A model generated the notes under the pieces. The model was not told the origin of the DNA. It did no database searches and worked only from the letters and a program-made list of their open reading frames with translations. The translations under genes and the position numbers were made by a program. This document shows positions 63,402-64,000 of a DNA stretch of 64,000 nt, piece by piece. The DNA lies in NCBI RefSeq assembly GCF_001939735.1, contig NZ_MJIL01000101.1, forward strand, positions 1-64,000. Reading direction: 5' to 3'. The first letter of the stretch is position 1. Every line of letters starts with the position of its first letter. The stretch is from Photobacterium proteolyticum. GTDB lineage: Bacteria > Pseudomonadota > Gammaproteobacteria > Enterobacterales > Vibrionaceae.

Positions 63402-64000
63402 CTAGAGTGGTTTTATATCGGGCGACAGGTGCTCACAGACATGGCGGGCAAACCCACTACCTGCCTCGTTGTAAATGTTGAATGCCGCATCGACTCCCAG
63501 TTCGCTGAGCAGGGCTTCATCATCACTGTATTTGGCTATCGCCGCGATCTTACCTTGGTAATGACCTTCTCGAATCTGTTCCAGGGCAAAGCTGTTGGCC
63601 TGGCTATGAGGCATTGCCAGCAAAATCAGTTCGGTGTTGTGGCGTGAGATAACTCGAGCCCAGAAATCGGGGTCGGTAGCGTCGCCGTGGATCACATTGC
63701 GCCCGGCGGCTCGATGGAGCTGGACGGAGTCTTCACGGGTTTCGATACCAATGACTTGCTCGCCATAGCGTGCGACTAGTTCGTCGTAGGCACCTGAACC
63801 AATACGGCCCATGCCCAGAATCATGATTTTCTTGTTTCCGAGGTCAATCAGTTTATCGCTCGAATTAAGTTTGTCTGGCTCAAACTCTTTTAGCCACTTC
63901 GAAGCATCTTTGTATAACCGGTGGCCGATGCTATTGAGTGGAGCCGCGATCAGGAATGACAATGAGACGGCAATGGCGATGGCAACCAGAAAGTTGCCAG
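63402..64000 (-). CDS. Kef-type cation:proton antiporter, C-terminal part (runs off window)
   Basis: The frame is open to the window edge. The visible end of the last membrane helix (F-L-V-A-I-A-I-A-V-S-L-S-F-L-I-A-A-P-L-N) leads into an RCK/TrkA-N domain (K-I-M-I-L-G-M-G-R-I-G-S-G-A-Y) with V-I-G-I-E-T-R-E-D and N-V-I-H-G-D-A-T-D-P. The order antiporter then RCK_N is that of KefB/KefC/YbaL monovalent cation antiporters (CPA2). An in-frame ATG at 63962 is not the start. In E. coli ybaL also lies beside gsk, but the paralogue is not certain here. Confidence 0.8.
   Translation of the reverse strand, partial: GNFLVAIAIAVSLSFLIAAPLNSIGHRLYKDASKWLKEFEPDKLNSSDKLIDLGNKKIMILGMGRIGSGAYDELVARYGEQVIGIETREDSVQLHRAAGRNVIHGDATDPDFWARVISRHNTELILLAMPHSQANSFALEQIREGHYQGKIAAIAKYSDDEALLSELGVDAAFNIYNEAGSGFARHVCEHLSPDIKPL

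Overview
The window is a piece of a gammaproteobacterial chromosome, most likely Vibrionaceae and probably Photobacterium or a close relative. The evidence is the conserved block apt-dnaX-ybaB-recR, toxRS next to htpG, then adk-hemH-gsk-asnB, with ybaM-priC and dinG nearby, plus a DUF2057/UPF0319 protein and Vibrio-type porins. No rRNA, tRNA or CRISPR array was seen. Genus and family are inferred from gene content and protein recognition by eye, not from a search.

Layout. (1) 1-5300 is an accessory, decaying stretch. It holds the end of an IS3-like element inserted in a tandem-repeat (RCC1-like) gene, a frameshifted esterase, a WYL regulator divergent from an epoxide-hydrolase-like gene, and an HxlR regulator beside a broken SnoaL-like gene. 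(2) 5316-13980 is a D-serine island: dsdC, dsdA, an M20 amidohydrolase, an MFS carrier and a TRIC-type channel, then dsdX and a second dsdA. The first part is AT-richer than the second, so it looks like two dsd modules joined. (3) 13981-21600 holds a MITE-like repeat, a small membrane protein, a radical SAM protein with the C-terminal cysteine pattern of the Mj0619/tetraether-lipid-synthase family next to a putative outer-membrane barrel, two divergent chemoreceptors with a near-ideal CRP site between them, and a GcvR-like ACT protein. (4) 21674-31371 holds an RND pump with two adaptor lipoproteins and a divergent TetR gene with a palindromic operator, lpxM, a glycerophosphodiesterase, and a cation-diffusion-facilitator/MarR operon with its own operator. 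(5) 31653-38829 is a complete copper-resistance operon: Cys/His-rich exported protein, TolC-like, CusB-CusF fusion, CusA and cupredoxin. It is preceded by a promoter with the 19-bp spacer and dyad typical of CueR/MerR control. (6) 38921-45098 holds a coiled-coil lipoprotein, ybaM, an HDAC-like deacetylase, priC, a TSUP permease and dinG. (7) 45634-64000 is core chromosome: two porins, a DUF2057 protein, a DksA-like protein, ybaN, apt, dnaX with a programmed -1 frameshift signal, ybaB, recR, toxS, toxR, htpG with a sigma-32-like promoter, adk, hemH, gsk, asnB and the C-terminal part of a Kef-type antiporter that runs off the end.

How the parts work together. The dsd island would import D-serine (DsdX, perhaps the MFS carrier) and deaminate it to pyruvate and ammonia. 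The M20 enzyme may release the substrate from an N-acyl or amide form. The copper operon exports periplasmic copper through a CusCBA-type complex, and four of its products carry Met/His or Cys/His-rich segments. A dispersed repeat with 22-bp inverted ends occurs three times (14008, 27862, 40665) in progressively deleted forms. Starts given here often differ from the longest open frame because a ribosome binding site, a signal peptide or a paralogue favoured an internal start; the reason is stated each time.
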